Positions 9,228-17,829 are shown, counted from the first letter of the stretch. The stretch is DNA of 64,000 nucleotides from an uncultured Chloracidobacterium sp. (GCA_937941715.1 CALDGX010000003.1:1-64000), one strand, 5' to 3'. Numbers and translations: made by a program. Notes: a model not told the origin generated them from the sequence alone.

Positions 9228-10406
9228 TCAGACACGGTCAAGTGCCTGCCCGATATCGGCGATCAGGTCTTTGACATCTTCAATCCCGACTGACAGGCGG
9301 ATCATCCCGTCGGTAATGCCCGCCCGCAGGCGGTCTTCGCGAGGAATGGTCGCGTGCGTCATCGACGCCGAATGCTGCAGTATCGTCTCGACGCCGCCGA
9401 GCGACGTGGCAAGCGTGCACAGCCGGACGCCGTTGGCGAACGCCTTGCCCGCCGCGACGCTGCCGAGGTCAAACCCGATCATGCCGCCAAAGCCGCCCGT
9501 CATCTGCCGGCGTGCGACATCGTGGTTGGGGTGCGACGCGAGGCCCGGGTAGTGAACGGCCGCGACACGCGGGTGACGCTCGAGCATCTCGGCGATCGCC
9601 TGTGCGTTTGCGTTGTGCCGCTCCATCCGCAGGGCGAGCGTCTTGATGCCGCGGGCGACGAGCCACGCGACCTGCGGTGCGATGCTGCCTCCGTAAAACT
9701 TATTGGCGCCGTTTCGGGCGGCGGTGACAAACTCGCTGCCGCCGGCCAGAACGCCGGCGGTCAGGTCGCTGTGGCCGCCGAGGTACTTGGTCGCACTGTG
9801 GATACAGGCGTCGGCACCGAGTTCGAGCGGCCGCTGGTTAAAGGGCGTCGCAAAGGTGTTATCGACCACGGTCATCGCCCCAGCTTCCTTGCCGATCGCC
9901 GCGACGGCCGCGATATCGGTGATCCGGCACAGCGGGTTTGACGGCGTTTCGACCCATAGGAGTTGGGTATTCGGGCGGATCGCATTGCGGTAATTCCCGG
10001 CGTCGGCGGCATCGACAAAGGTCGTTTCGATGCCGAAACGCTCGGCGATGTGATGCAGGAAGTTGGTCGTCGTCGAGTAACCGGACTCGGGTGCGACGAT
10101 GTGCCCGCCGCTGCGGCAGGCCGTAAAGACCGCTGCCGATACGGCGGCCATGCCCGAGGCGAGAGCGAGTGCCGCTTCGGCGTTCTCGAGTTCGGCGACC
10201 GTGCGTTCGAGAGCGTCTTGTGTCGGATTGCCGAGGCGGCCGTAATAGTAGCCGGGCTTTTCTTCGTTGTGGATCGCCGACGCCTCATCCGCGTCTGAGA
10301 ACGCAAATGTCGACGCCGTATAGATCGGCACCGACAACGCCCCGAAATGCTCCGAATGATCCTCGCCGGCGTGGACCGCGGCCGTGTAGAACGACGTTCT
10401 GCTCAT
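9228..10406 (-). CDS. Cystathionine gamma-synthase/lyase-family PLP enzyme
   Basis: A 392-residue trans-sulfuration enzyme of fold type I with PLP. The Schiff-base lysine is Lys207 in HSATKYLGGHSD, with SGMAAVSA upstream and TPSNPLC for cofactor and substrate binding. The family includes cystathionine gamma-synthase, cystathionine gamma-lyase, O-acetylhomoserine sulfhydrylase and methionine gamma-lyase; sequence alone does not settle which. The frame extends to 10562, but MSRTSFYT at 10406 matches family N-termini and follows AAAGGAG, so this start is chosen. It is divergent from an ArsR-family regulator and upstream of glpK. Confidence 0.88.
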   Translation of the reverse strand: MSRTSFYTAAVHAGEDHSEHFGALSVPIYTASTFAFSDADEASAIHNEEKPGYYYGRLGNPTQDALERTVAELENAEAALALASGMAAVSAAVFTACRSGGHIVAPESGYSTTTNFLHHIAERFGIETTFVDAADAGNYRNAIRPNTQLLWVETPSNPLCRITDIAAVAAIGKEAGAMTVVDNTFATPFNQRPLELGADACIHSATKYLGGHSDLTAGVLAGGSEFVTAARNGANKFYGGSIAPQVAWLVARGIKTLALRMERHNANAQAIAEMLERHPRVAAVHYPGLASHPNHDVARRQMTGGFGGMIGFDLGSVAAGKAFANGVRLCTLATSLGGVETILQHSASMTHATIPREDRLRAGITDGMIRLSVGIEDVKDLIADIGQALDRV

Positions 10407-10510
10407 TGATATTTGAAACTCCTTTCGGTACTTGGGATATCGTAAACCCTTTGCCGCCGATTCGGCAAAAGCCGTGTACCCGATGCGGGCGGTGACGGCG
10501 GCCGGCCGTG

Positions 10511-10538
10511 ATTGCGTTACATATATGGATAGCGTAAT
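10511..10538. promoter_or_regulatory. Candidate operator for the ArsR-family regulator
   Basis: Imperfect dyad between the divergent starts: ATTGCG at 10511-10516 pairs with CGTAAT at 10533-10538, centred on the palindrome CATATATG (10520-10527). It lies 26 nt before the regulator ATG and about 105 nt before the PLP-enzyme start. Size and symmetry fit ArsR-type operators. Confidence 0.4.
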
Positions 10539-10564
10539 ATGACGATGTATCCGTGAGGTCAATT

Positions 10565-10966
10565 ATGAACGATACCGTCTTTGCCGAACTCGAAAAGCTG
10601 TTTCTGGCCCTGTCCGATCAAACCCGGCTGCGGCTTTTGTCGCTGATGTCCGGCGGCGAGGTCTCGGTCGGCTATCTGGCCGACACGCTCGGCGAGAGCC
10701 AGCCTAAGATCTCGCGGCATCTCGCATACCTTCGCGGATCGGGACTCGTTTCGACCAGGCGTGACGGCAAGTGGATCTATTACGGCATTGACGAGAGCCT
10801 CGACCGCGACGTCCGCCGCGTGCTCGACACGACGCTCACGTCGATCAGGTACGCTCAGCCGGTACCGGCCGCCGACGAATTTCGCGACGTCCGCTCGCCG
10901 CAGGTTGAAGTTGAGGACGAAATTGACGATTGGTCGCCGGCCGAGATCGAGGTCTATCTACTCTAG
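10565..10966 (+). CDS. ArsR-family winged-helix transcriptional regulator
   Basis: A 133-residue DNA-binding protein. The ArsR-type helix-turn-helix is clear: LSDQTRLRLLSLM, then GEVSVGYLADTLGESQPKISRHLAYL, here split by the recognition helix, and a wing ending DGKWIYYGI. The metal-binding cysteine motif of ArsR/SmtB sensors (ELCVC-type) is absent, so a metal sensor is unlikely. ArsR proteins without metal sites, such as SahR, control methionine or SAH metabolism in some bacteria; divergence from a trans-sulfuration gene is in keeping with such a role here, but this is inference. ATG 10565 is preferred over GTG 10553 because GAGG lies 6 nt upstream. The 3' end overlaps the convergent DUF5522 gene by 9 nt. 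Confidence 0.85.
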   Translation: MNDTVFAELEKLFLALSDQTRLRLLSLMSGGEVSVGYLADTLGESQPKISRHLAYLRGSGLVSTRRDGKWIYYGIDESLDRDVRRVLDTTLTSIRYAQPVPAADEFRDVRSPQVEVEDEIDDWSPAEIEVYLL

Positions 10967-11143
10967 TTCGCACTCGCCGTCGTATGGGCAGTGCCGGCAG
11001 CCGTTGCCGCAGCAAAAGCCGCGGTTTAACAGAAAGTGCTCGGTCAGGACCATCAGGCCGCCGTCAAAATAATAGTCGACGCCCTCGACCAGCCTGGGGC
11101 GGCCGCCGGTCAAGCGTTCATCGTTGCCGCGTTCATCGCTCAT
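10958..11143 (-). CDS. DUF5522-type small cysteine-rich protein
   Basis: A 61-residue protein with the hallmark motif CCGNGCRHCPY near the C-terminus, preceded by VDYYFDGGLMVLTEHFLL. This is the pattern of the DUF5522 family, small proteins of unknown function whose four closely spaced cysteines suggest metal or Fe-S binding. The frame opens at 11176, but ATG 11143 gives the family-sized protein and overlaps the end of tlyA by 11 nt, typical of translational coupling. It is the last gene of an MBL-tlyA-DUF5522 operon. Confidence 0.75.
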   Translation of the reverse strand: MSDERGNDERLTGGRPRLVEGVDYYFDGGLMVLTEHFLLNRGFCCGNGCRHCPYDGECELE

Positions 11144-11873
11144 ACGCTGACAGAAACTCCTTGTTGCCCTCGGCACCGTGTATCGGCGACTCGATCGTGC
11201 CGATGACCTTCAGGCCGCAGCTTTCGGCAAAACCGTTGACCTCGCGTACCACGCGTTCGTGTTTTTCGGGTTCTTTGACAATTCCGCCCTTGCCGACCTC
11301 GCCGCGGCCGACCTCGAACTGCGGTTTGATGAGCACGATGATCTTTCCCGACGGCGAGAGCAGCGGGACGAGCACGCCGAGTATCTTGGTGGCCGAGATG
11401 AACGAAACGTCCATCACGATCAGGTCGAACGGAGCGTTAAAATCAGCCGGCGTTAGCTCGCGGGCGTTGGTATTTTCGCGAACGTCGACACGCTCGTCGG
11501 TCCTGAGGCTCCAGACGAGCTGATTGGTCCCGGCATCGACGGCGACGACCGTGGCGGCACCGTGCTGCAGCAGGCAATCGGTAAATCCGCCGGTCGACGA
11601 ACCGACGTCGAGACACGCGCAGCCGGTCGGGTCGATGGCAAATTCGGCCAGAGCCTTTTCGAGCTTGAGCCCGCCGCGGCCGACGTATCTGGCCTCGGGC
11701 GAATCGCCCTTGATGCGGATCGCGGCGTCCTCGGCGACCATTTCGGACGGTTTGTCGACGCGGCGTTCGCCGACGAGTACGACGCCGGCCATCACAAGTG
11801 CCTGTGCCCTTGAGCGCGAGTCGGTGTGGCCGCGGGTGACGAGGAGCTTATCGATGCGTTCCTTGCGGCTCAC
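11133..11873 (-). CDS. tlyA: TlyA-family RNA 2'-O-methyltransferase (hemolysin A-like)
   Basis: Probable cytidine 2'-O-methyltransferase acting on rRNA in the cytoplasm, as known for TlyA. The 246-residue protein has an N-terminal S4 RNA-binding domain (RIDKLLVTRG and following, residues 6-60) and an FtsJ-like Rossmann domain with SAM motif LDVGSSTGGFT (88-98). Catalytic-region landmarks are the K-D-K-type blocks around MDVSFIS and IKPQFEVG. Its ATG overlaps the upstream MBL gene by 4 nt and its 3' end overlaps DUF5522, so the three are probably cotranscribed. Confidence 0.9.
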   Translation of the reverse strand: MSRKERIDKLLVTRGHTDSRSRAQALVMAGVVLVGERRVDKPSEMVAEDAAIRIKGDSPEARYVGRGGLKLEKALAEFAIDPTGCACLDVGSSTGGFTDCLLQHGAATVVAVDAGTNQLVWSLRTDERVDVRENTNARELTPADFNAPFDLIVMDVSFISATKILGVLVPLLSPSGKIIVLIKPQFEVGRGEVGKGGIVKEPEKHERVVREVNGFAESCGLKVIGTIESPIHGAEGNKEFLSAYER

Positions 11874-12790
11874 AGTTCGATCCTCATCCCGCGGCGGGCA
11901 ATGCGAAATCCCTTGCTCTCGACCGCGGCCGCGGCTTTTTTGTCACGCTGAACGAGCGGGTTGCTGTGATTGAAATGGGTAAAAATGACCTTTGCCCGGT
12001 CGGCCTTTGAAAGGCCGGCGAGCAGCTTCATCGTTTCGGCGACAAACGGGTGCGGTACTTCGCTCATCGGCCGGGCGATCTCGCCGTCGGCGAAGAACGT
12101 GCCGTCGATCAAAAGGTGGTCCGAATCCTGAACGAGTTCGGCCAGCGATACGGGCCATTTTTCCCATTTGTCGATATCGGGGATAAAGACGAGCTTTCGG
12201 CCGCGGGCCGTGATGCGGAACCCGACGGTTTCCGAAAACTCGTCGCGGTGCGGCACGAGGAAAGGCTCGACCGTAATATCGTCGGCGAGCTTGACCGGTG
12301 TCTTGTCGAAAATAGCGGTCAGAGCGATGTTCCTGAGCGACACGAGCTGCGACCACGGAGCGTTTTGCTCGAGCATCAGCTTCATCCGCGGCATCGCGTA
12401 GGTCCGGACCACACTTGCGTTCATCGACTCGCGGCCGAGATACATCAGGCCGGTGTAATGGCCGATATGGGCATGGGTCAGAAAGATGCCGTCGAGACGG
12501 TTGCCGGGGTCGCCCGTGACGCCTTTTAAGTATTGAAACTGCTCCGGCAGGTCGGGCGTCGCGTCGAATATCCACCGCCCGCCGCTCCGCGGATCGACAA
12601 GGGCGATCGACGACACGGTCTCGGCCAGGCCCGGGTCGGCCCACGCCCGCCGGCAGAAAGGCGTATCACAGCCCATTTGCGGGACGCCGGCGTCCTGCGC
12701 GGTCCCGAGTACGACGAGGTACGGCACGGCGGCAAAGCAATTGGCGGCGAGCGTCAGCGTCAAGAACAAGGTGGCGATCCGGAGCTTCAT
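11870..12790 (-). CDS. Secreted PqqB-like metallo-beta-lactamase-fold hydrolase
   Basis: A 306-residue MBL-fold protein with a signal peptide (MKLRIATLFLTLTLAANCFA). The N-terminal region GTAQDAGVPQMGC resembles PqqB, as does the metal-site motif THAHIGHYTGL. In this motif the usual Asp of HxHxDH is Gly, which is seen in this subfamily and may alter metal occupancy. Further candidate ligands are the His in VPHRDE and HFNHSNP. No other pqq gene is present, so PQQ synthesis should not be assumed. The start at 12790 is the ATG that begins the signal peptide; the open frame upstream overlaps the divergent ctaA. First gene of the MBL-tlyA-DUF5522 operon. Confidence 0.82.
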   Translation of the reverse strand: MKLRIATLFLTLTLAANCFAAVPYLVVLGTAQDAGVPQMGCDTPFCRRAWADPGLAETVSSIALVDPRSGGRWIFDATPDLPEQFQYLKGVTGDPGNRLDGIFLTHAHIGHYTGLMYLGRESMNASVVRTYAMPRMKLMLEQNAPWSQLVSLRNIALTAIFDKTPVKLADDITVEPFLVPHRDEFSETVGFRITARGRKLVFIPDIDKWEKWPVSLAELVQDSDHLLIDGTFFADGEIARPMSEVPHPFVAETMKLLAGLSKADRAKVIFTHFNHSNPLVQRDKKAAAAVESKGFRIARRGMRIEL

Positions 12791-12812
12791 TTTTACGGGT
12801 GTGCAAAAGTGA

Positions 12813-12818
12813 TATTCT
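12813..12818 (+). promoter_or_regulatory. Candidate -10 box for a leaderless ctaA mRNA
   Basis: TATTCT lies 7 nt before ATG 12826, placing the transcription start at or beside the start codon. Only 35 nt separate the divergent starts of ctaA and the MBL gene, leaving little room for a leader. Confidence 0.35.
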
Positions 12819-12825
12819 AAGCAAA

Positions 12826-13809
12826 ATGGGACAGGAAACAAAACTAGACAAGTTCGCCGGATTTGCCCGCTATGCGTGGTATGTGCTGGTTTGGAATATC
12901 GTCGTGATCGTTTGGGGCGTGTTCCTTCGTGCTTCAAAATCCGGCGACGGCTGCGGCGAACACTGGCTGACCTGCAACGGCGAGCTGATACCGTCGGCAC
13001 CGCAATTCAAGACCGTCATCGAGTTTTCGCACCGTATGACGACCGTCATTGACGGCCTTTTGATGGTGATACTGCTGATCTGGGCGGTCATTCTGTGGCG
13101 AAAGCTCGGCGGGGCCCGCAGCCGCTACATTCTCTATTCGGTGATCGGATCGGTATTTTTTGTCATCACCGAGGCGGCGGTCGGGGCAGGGCTCGTGCTG
13201 ACCGGCAATACAGCCGTCGCGGTGACAGACACGCGGCCGCTGTGGGCGATGGGCCATCTGGTCAATACGTTCATCCTGCTGGTGTTTCTGACGATCACGG
13301 TCTGGCTGGCAAGCGGCGAACGCCGGATACAGCCGCGGCCCGAGAAAAAGGCCATTCTGCTGATCGCCGCGGCGATCATTGCACTTTTCCTGGTCGGAAT
13401 GAGCGGTACGCTGGCCGCACTCAGCAATATGCTTTTCCCGTCGGCAACGATCGCCGAGGGCATCGCCAAGGACCTCTCGGCCGCGTCAAACGTCATCCTG
13501 CGGCTGCGAATCAGCCATCCGATACTTTCGGTCCTGACGGGCGTTTACCTTGTGTTTCTGTCGGGATGGCTCAAATCGCGTCGGCCCGCGTCGGCCGACG
13601 TCAGGTGGTGGTCCGGAGCGGTTTCGGCTCTGGTCGTGGTGCAGATCGCCTTTGGCGCCGCCACGCTCCTCACGATGGGGCCGATCGTGATGCAGCTTGG
13701 ACATCTGTTTTTGGCTGATATGGTCTGGATCAGTATGATCATGCTCGCCGCCAACTACCTTGCGGCCGAGCAGGGCGAGACAGCCGAACCGGTATCAGTC
13801 GGCGGATAG
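12826..13809 (+). CDS. ctaA: CtaA/Cox15-type heme A synthase-like membrane protein
   Basis: A 327-residue polytopic inner-membrane protein with about eight hydrophobic helices. Conserved histidines sit in membrane contexts as in Cox15/CtaA: EFSHRM, MGHLVN, RISHPI and QLGHLF; a two-cysteine loop (GDGCGEHWLTCNG) follows the first helix. Heme A synthase converts heme O to heme A for aa3-type oxidases. No ctaB or oxidase genes are in the window. A GTG at 12799 could add nine residues, but ATG 12826 gives a normal N-terminus. It overlaps the convergent acyltransferase gene by 15 nt. Confidence 0.82.
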   Translation: MGQETKLDKFAGFARYAWYVLVWNIVVIVWGVFLRASKSGDGCGEHWLTCNGELIPSAPQFKTVIEFSHRMTTVIDGLLMVILLIWAVILWRKLGGARSRYILYSVIGSVFFVITEAAVGAGLVLTGNTAVAVTDTRPLWAMGHLVNTFILLVFLTITVWLASGERRIQPRPEKKAILLIAAAIIALFLVGMSGTLAALSNMLFPSATIAEGIAKDLSAASNVILRLRISHPILSVLTGVYLVFLSGWLKSRRPASADVRWWSGAVSALVVVQIAFGAATLLTMGPIVMQLGHLFLADMVWISMIMLAANYLAAEQGETAEPVSVGG

Positions 13810-14511
13810 CTTTTCGAGAGCGGCCTGGAGTTCGGCGAGCTTTGCCTGAAAGTGCTCTTCGTCACCGTCGGCATCGACGTAGATCGGCTCGCCGCAGAGT
13901 GCCTTGCCGAACGAGAATGGGTACGGGATCTTCATTCGGTCCCAGCTTCCGAGGCAAAAGTACCGGTTGAGCCGGCCCGTCATCGGAATGATCGGGTTTC
14001 CGGTCTTTTGGGCGAGCGAGATGGCTCCGGGTTTGGCGATATGCCGCGGGCCGCGCGGCCCGTCGACGGTCAGGCTGACCGGGATACCTTGGCGCAGCAA
14101 ATGTACCATCTGCACAAGTGCCGCCCGGCCGCCGCGAGATGAGGATCCGCGGACAATGCCATAGCCGAACCGTTGGCCGATGCGGGCGATATATTCGCCG
14201 TCAAAGCTCTTGGACGCGAGTCCGGCCAGGCCGCGGCCGCGGAGGAAATAGGTCCCGACAAAAAGCTGGTCGTGCCAATACGCGATGATCGGGGTCTTGC
14301 CCTGACGAGCGGCCGCCTCGAAAGGGTCTTCGTCAAACATCTCGACCCTCATTGTCGAGCAGATCAGGGTCATCACCGCTGAAAAGGCCAGGTCGGCAAG
14401 ATAGATCGTCATCCGCTGCTTGAACGAATATTTATCGAGCGGGGCCCGTGTATAGATGTCGTTGACGCTTTTGTTCACCGGGATCGATCCAGAATAGAAA
14501 AGTAGTAGCAA
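13795..14511 (-). CDS. DUF374-family lysophospholipid acyltransferase-like protein
   Basis: A 238-residue protein with the acyltransferase-type motif WHDQL (H-x4-D-like catalytic block), then SRGG and VDGPRGPRH, the signature of the DUF374/LpxL-like group thought to acylate lipid or lipid A precursors at the inner membrane. A single hydrophobic segment (LADLAFSAVMTLICS) near the N-terminus can anchor it. The start is uncertain: 14511 is TTG, a GTG exists at 14478, and neither has a clear Shine-Dalgarno. The gene is divergent from the REC-ATPase gene. Confidence 0.75.
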   Translation of the reverse strand: MLLLFYSGSIPVNKSVNDIYTRAPLDKYSFKQRMTIYLADLAFSAVMTLICSTMRVEMFDEDPFEAAARQGKTPIIAYWHDQLFVGTYFLRGRGLAGLASKSFDGEYIARIGQRFGYGIVRGSSSRGGRAALVQMVHLLRQGIPVSLTVDGPRGPRHIAKPGAISLAQKTGNPIIPMTGRLNRYFCLGSWDRMKIPYPFSFGKALCGEPIYVDADGDEEHFQAKLAELQAALEKLSAD

Positions 14512-14579
14512 CTTGGGGTATTATTTGCAACATCAGCAATACTCATTTCGTAATTTAGCTTAGTGACCGCGGCCTGATT

Positions 14580-15380
14580 ATGCAGCGACGAATATTGATC
14601 ATTGACGACCACGACGACCTTGCAACCTCGCTTATGGAGGTTTTCACGCACGTCGGCCACCATGTGAGGGTCGTTGAAGATCGGGCGTCGGCCCTCGCGA
14701 TCGATGATATCAGCAGTTTTGACGTGGTCATCACCGATCTCGACGTCGACAGTCTCGCTCCCGATCCGCTGAATGTTAATGTGCCGGTCTGCCTGCCGGC
14801 AACGCTCAACGGCCACGAAGGCGAACGGGTCAAGGCGTTCAAGATATGCGCGGCCAACTTCCGACGCGACGAGTTTGACGAAGACGAACTCAAGAACCTC
14901 GTAGCGACGATACTCGATTACAAGATCAGGTTCGTCGACAAGGCCGAAACCGTCGCGATGCTGCACGAAAATATCGAGTTCGAACTGCCGTCGGCGATCT
15001 CGCTGATGAGCATCGTGCTCGATTATCTGATGAAGCGTGTCGAAAAGCTCGGCGTCATCAAGCCTGAAAAGTCTAACCTCTTCGTCGCCCTCGATGAGGC
15101 CTTTGTCAACGCCGTCAAACACGGCAACAAATACGATTCGCAAAAGCTGGTCCGCATCGCCGCTGAGGTCTCAAAGGACGAGGCGAGATTTACGATCGAG
15201 GACGAGGGCGAGGGCTTTGACGTCAAGAACATTCCGGATCCGCTCGATCCGCAGAACCTGTTCAAGACCTCGGGACGCGGTGTGCTTTTTATCTACAACA
15301 TAATGGACGAGGTCAAATATAATGACCGCGGAAACCGCCTGACGATGGTCAAAAAGAGCGACGAACCAAAGGCCGTTTGA
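14580..15380 (+). CDS. Response-regulator receiver fused to anti-sigma-type HATPase domain
   Basis: A 266-residue two-domain signalling protein. The N-terminal REC domain has the acidic pair Asp9-Asp10 and phosphoacceptor Asp53 (ITDLD), but the second half is shortened and the conserved beta-5 lysine is not evident. The C-terminal GHKL ATPase resembles RsbW/SpoIIAB: N-box ALDEAFVNAVKHGN, G1 EDEGEGFD and G2 GRGVLFIYN. No histidine-kinase DHp domain is present. Such proteins usually bind or phosphorylate anti-sigma antagonists in partner-switch systems, with REC controlling the ATPase. No partner sigma factor or STAS protein is adjacent. nadE follows after 16 nt. Confidence 0.8.
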   Translation: MQRRILIIDDHDDLATSLMEVFTHVGHHVRVVEDRASALAIDDISSFDVVITDLDVDSLAPDPLNVNVPVCLPATLNGHEGERVKAFKICAANFRRDEFDEDELKNLVATILDYKIRFVDKAETVAMLHENIEFELPSAISLMSIVLDYLMKRVEKLGVIKPEKSNLFVALDEAFVNAVKHGNKYDSQKLVRIAAEVSKDEARFTIEDEGEGFDVKNIPDPLDPQNLFKTSGRGVLFIYNIMDEVKYNDRGNRLTMVKKSDEPKAV

Positions 15381-15396
15381 ATCGCTTTCCCATTTA

Positions 15397-17058
15397 ATGA
15401 AAGTCACCATTGCTCAGATAAATACGACTAACGGCGACATCGCCGGCAATACGTCCAAAGTGATAGCGGCGATCGAAAAGGCCCGATCCGACGGTTCGGA
15501 CCTCGTCGTTTTCCCCGAGGTCGTAACGCATGGCTACACGTCGCAGGACTGGTTTCAGGACGCAGATATCATCAGTTCCGCCCTCGACCCGCTCGAGAGC
15601 ATCATCGCGGCGACCCGCGGGATCACGGCTGTGGTCGGCACGATCCGGCCAAATGACGAAAAGGACGGTCGACGGCTCTATAATGCCGCGGCGGTAATTC
15701 ATGACGGGCGGCTGTTGGGGTTTGCCGACAAGACGCTCTTGCCCGAATACGACGTTTTCGACGACCCGCGTTATTTCGAGCCGTCAGACCATCGCCGGAT
15801 CTTTGACGTCAACGGCGTCAAACTCGGCGTCGTCGTTTGCGAGGATTTTTGGAACGACAAGACGTTTTGGAAAGAGCGTCTGTACGAGAGCGATCCGACC
15901 GACGAGGTGATCGGGATGGGCGCCGACATTATCGTTTCGGTCAACGCGTCGCCGTACAATAACGGAAAGATCAAACTCCGCTGCGATATGGTCGCTCATC
16001 GTGCCAAATTGCAGAAAAAGCCGATAGTATTCGTCAATCTGGTCGGCGGAAACGACGGTATCATCTTCGACGGAGCGAGCCTGATCGCCGACGAAGAGGG
16101 CGATATCATTCTGCAGGCGTCGGCCTTCGAGGAGTTTGTTGAGACCGTCGAACTCGATGTCCGCAAGCCGGACACACGCGGCATTACGGGCGGCGAGATC
16201 GACTCGATCCATCGGGCATTAGTACTCGGGATTCGCGACTACGCCGCAAAGAACGGATTCAAAAAGGCGGTCCTTGGCCTTTCGGGCGGTATCGATTCCG
16301 CCCTGGTCGCCGCTCTCGCGGCCGAGGCTTTGGGGCCCGAAAATCTGCTTTGCGTAATGATGCCGTCGCCGTTCTCGTCGGAGGGCAGCGTCAGGGACAG
16401 CGAAGAACTGATCAGAAATCTCGGATGTCAGGGACGCACCGAACCGATCTCGGACGCGTTCGAGGTGCTGTTACGGCAGCTTGAGCTGCACAAACCGACA
16501 AAGGGTGGCGAGTCGCTGGCGGCCGAGAATATCCAATCGCGGCTCCGCGGCGTGATCCTCATGGCGATATCCAATGCCGAGGGCCACCTGCTGTTGACAA
16601 CGGGCAATAAGAGCGAACTTGCGGTCGGCTACTGTACGCTCTACGGCGATACTAACGGCGGCCTCGCCGTGCTCGGCGACGTGCTCAAGACCGAGGTATG
16701 GCAGATCGCCCGCCAGATCAACAAGAACGCCGGCCGTGAACTGATCCCGGAAAAGATCATTGACAAAAAACCGTCCGCCGAACTCGCCCCAAACCAGTTC
16801 GATCAGGACTCGCTGCCGCCGTACGAGCTGATGGACCCGATCCTGCGGATGTACTTTGAACAAAAGGCTTCGCCCGCCGAGATCATCGCCGCCGGCCACG
16901 ATGCCGAGCGTGTCTATTGGATCCTGAATAAGGTCGAGCACCCCGCGAACGAATTCAAACGCCAGCAGTTGCCGCCGACGCTAATTATTTCTAAAAACGC
17001 CATCGGTGTCGGCCGCCGCCGTCCGATCACTCACAAATACCGCCGGATGGCCAACTGA
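15397..17058 (+). CDS. nadE: Glutamine-dependent NAD+ synthetase
   Basis: Final step of NAD synthesis: amidation of deamido-NAD with ammonia from glutamine. The 553-residue protein has an N-terminal nitrilase-type glutaminase domain with Glu41, Lys112 and Cys148 (VCEDFWN) as the triad. The C-terminal ATP-pyrophosphatase domain has GLSGGIDSALV and TTGNKSELAVGY. Length fits the bacterial two-domain form. It begins 16 nt after the REC-ATPase gene without a strong Shine-Dalgarno, so the two are probably cotranscribed. Confidence 0.95.
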   Translation: MKVTIAQINTTNGDIAGNTSKVIAAIEKARSDGSDLVVFPEVVTHGYTSQDWFQDADIISSALDPLESIIAATRGITAVVGTIRPNDEKDGRRLYNAAAVIHDGRLLGFADKTLLPEYDVFDDPRYFEPSDHRRIFDVNGVKLGVVVCEDFWNDKTFWKERLYESDPTDEVIGMGADIIVSVNASPYNNGKIKLRCDMVAHRAKLQKKPIVFVNLVGGNDGIIFDGASLIADEEGDIILQASAFEEFVETVELDVRKPDTRGITGGEIDSIHRALVLGIRDYAAKNGFKKAVLGLSGGIDSALVAALAAEALGPENLLCVMMPSPFSSEGSVRDSEELIRNLGCQGRTEPISDAFEVLLRQLELHKPTKGGESLAAENIQSRLRGVILMAISNAEGHLLLTTGNKSELAVGYCTLYGDTNGGLAVLGDVLKTEVWQIARQINKNAGRELIPEKIIDKKPSAELAPNQFDQDSLPPYELMDPILRMYFEQKASPAEIIAAGHDAERVYWILNKVEHPANEFKRQQLPPTLIISKNAIGVGRRRPITHKYRRMAN

Positions 17059-17103
17059 CCGTTTCGGTTATCCAATCTACGTAAATACGAATTTGGAGGA
17101 AGT

Positions 17104-17829
17104 ATGATGAAAGTGTTTTTGACCACCATGCTATTAGCTTGTCTAGCCGCGATCGCGGTATCTGCTCAGAATCAGCCCGAGAGACGCGTTATTGAGGTCA
17201 ACGGCTCTGCCGAGCAGCTAATCGTCCCGAATGAATTCACTTTTAAGATCACTCTTGCTGAGCGGATCGAAAATAAGAAGAAGATCACTATCGAAGAACA
17301 AGAAAACGCACTTCGGACCGAACTGTCAAAACTCGGGATCGACGTTATCAATGACTTGTCGATCTATGACATTTCGTCCACCTATTTTCGTCAGAGAAAA
17401 TTAAAGGACGTTCTCGGCACAAAGGACTACAGGCTCAAGATACGCGTCCTCGAAAAGATCGCCCAACTCCAAGATCTGGCCGACCGGATCAATGTCAGCA
17501 AACTGGACCTGATCAGTACCGATAATACTGAGATAGTGAAGTATCGCAAGGAAACCAAGATCGCCGCGATCAAGGCTGCGCGAGAAAAGGCCCAGTACCT
17601 GCTTGAAGCAATCGGAGCCAGATTGGGTATGCCGGTCTATATAGACGAAAAAGAAGAAGGTTCGACATTCATAATTGATGGTCAGGAAGTGAGCAATTTC
17701 CGCACCGGGGCACTAAATTCGAACAACTCGGTATCGTTCTCATCCGGTCGTACGGACGACTCGCCGACGCTGTCGTTTTCGGCCACGAAGATCCGGTTTG
17801 TGATCAGGGCGAAATTCGAGATCGAATAG
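17104..17829 (+). CDS. Secreted SIMPL-domain (DUF541) protein
   Basis: A 241-residue exported protein with signal peptide MKVFLTTMLLACLAAIAVSA and a SIMPL/DUF541 domain: VIEVNGSAEQLIVPNEFTF at the start of the fold and the helix KIAAIKAAREKAQYLLEAIGA near the end. SIMPL proteins are periplasmic or surface-associated and of poorly defined function. GGAGGA immediately upstream supports either of the adjacent ATGs at 17104 and 17107; the second gives slightly better spacing. Lower GC than its neighbours is visible in the 5' half. Confidence 0.82.
   Translation: MMKVFLTTMLLACLAAIAVSAQNQPERRVIEVNGSAEQLIVPNEFTFKITLAERIENKKKITIEEQENALRTELSKLGIDVINDLSIYDISSTYFRQRKLKDVLGTKDYRLKIRVLEKIAQLQDLADRINVSKLDLISTDNTEIVKYRKETKIAAIKAAREKAQYLLEAIGARLGMPVYIDEKEEGSTFIIDGQEVSNFRTGALNSNNSVSFSSGRTDDSPTLSFSATKIRFVIRAKFEIE

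Noticed and set aside
11870..12790. pqqB and a PQQ biosynthesis locus
   Set aside because: The MBL protein resembles PqqB, but no pqqA, C, D or E lies nearby and it has a signal peptide.
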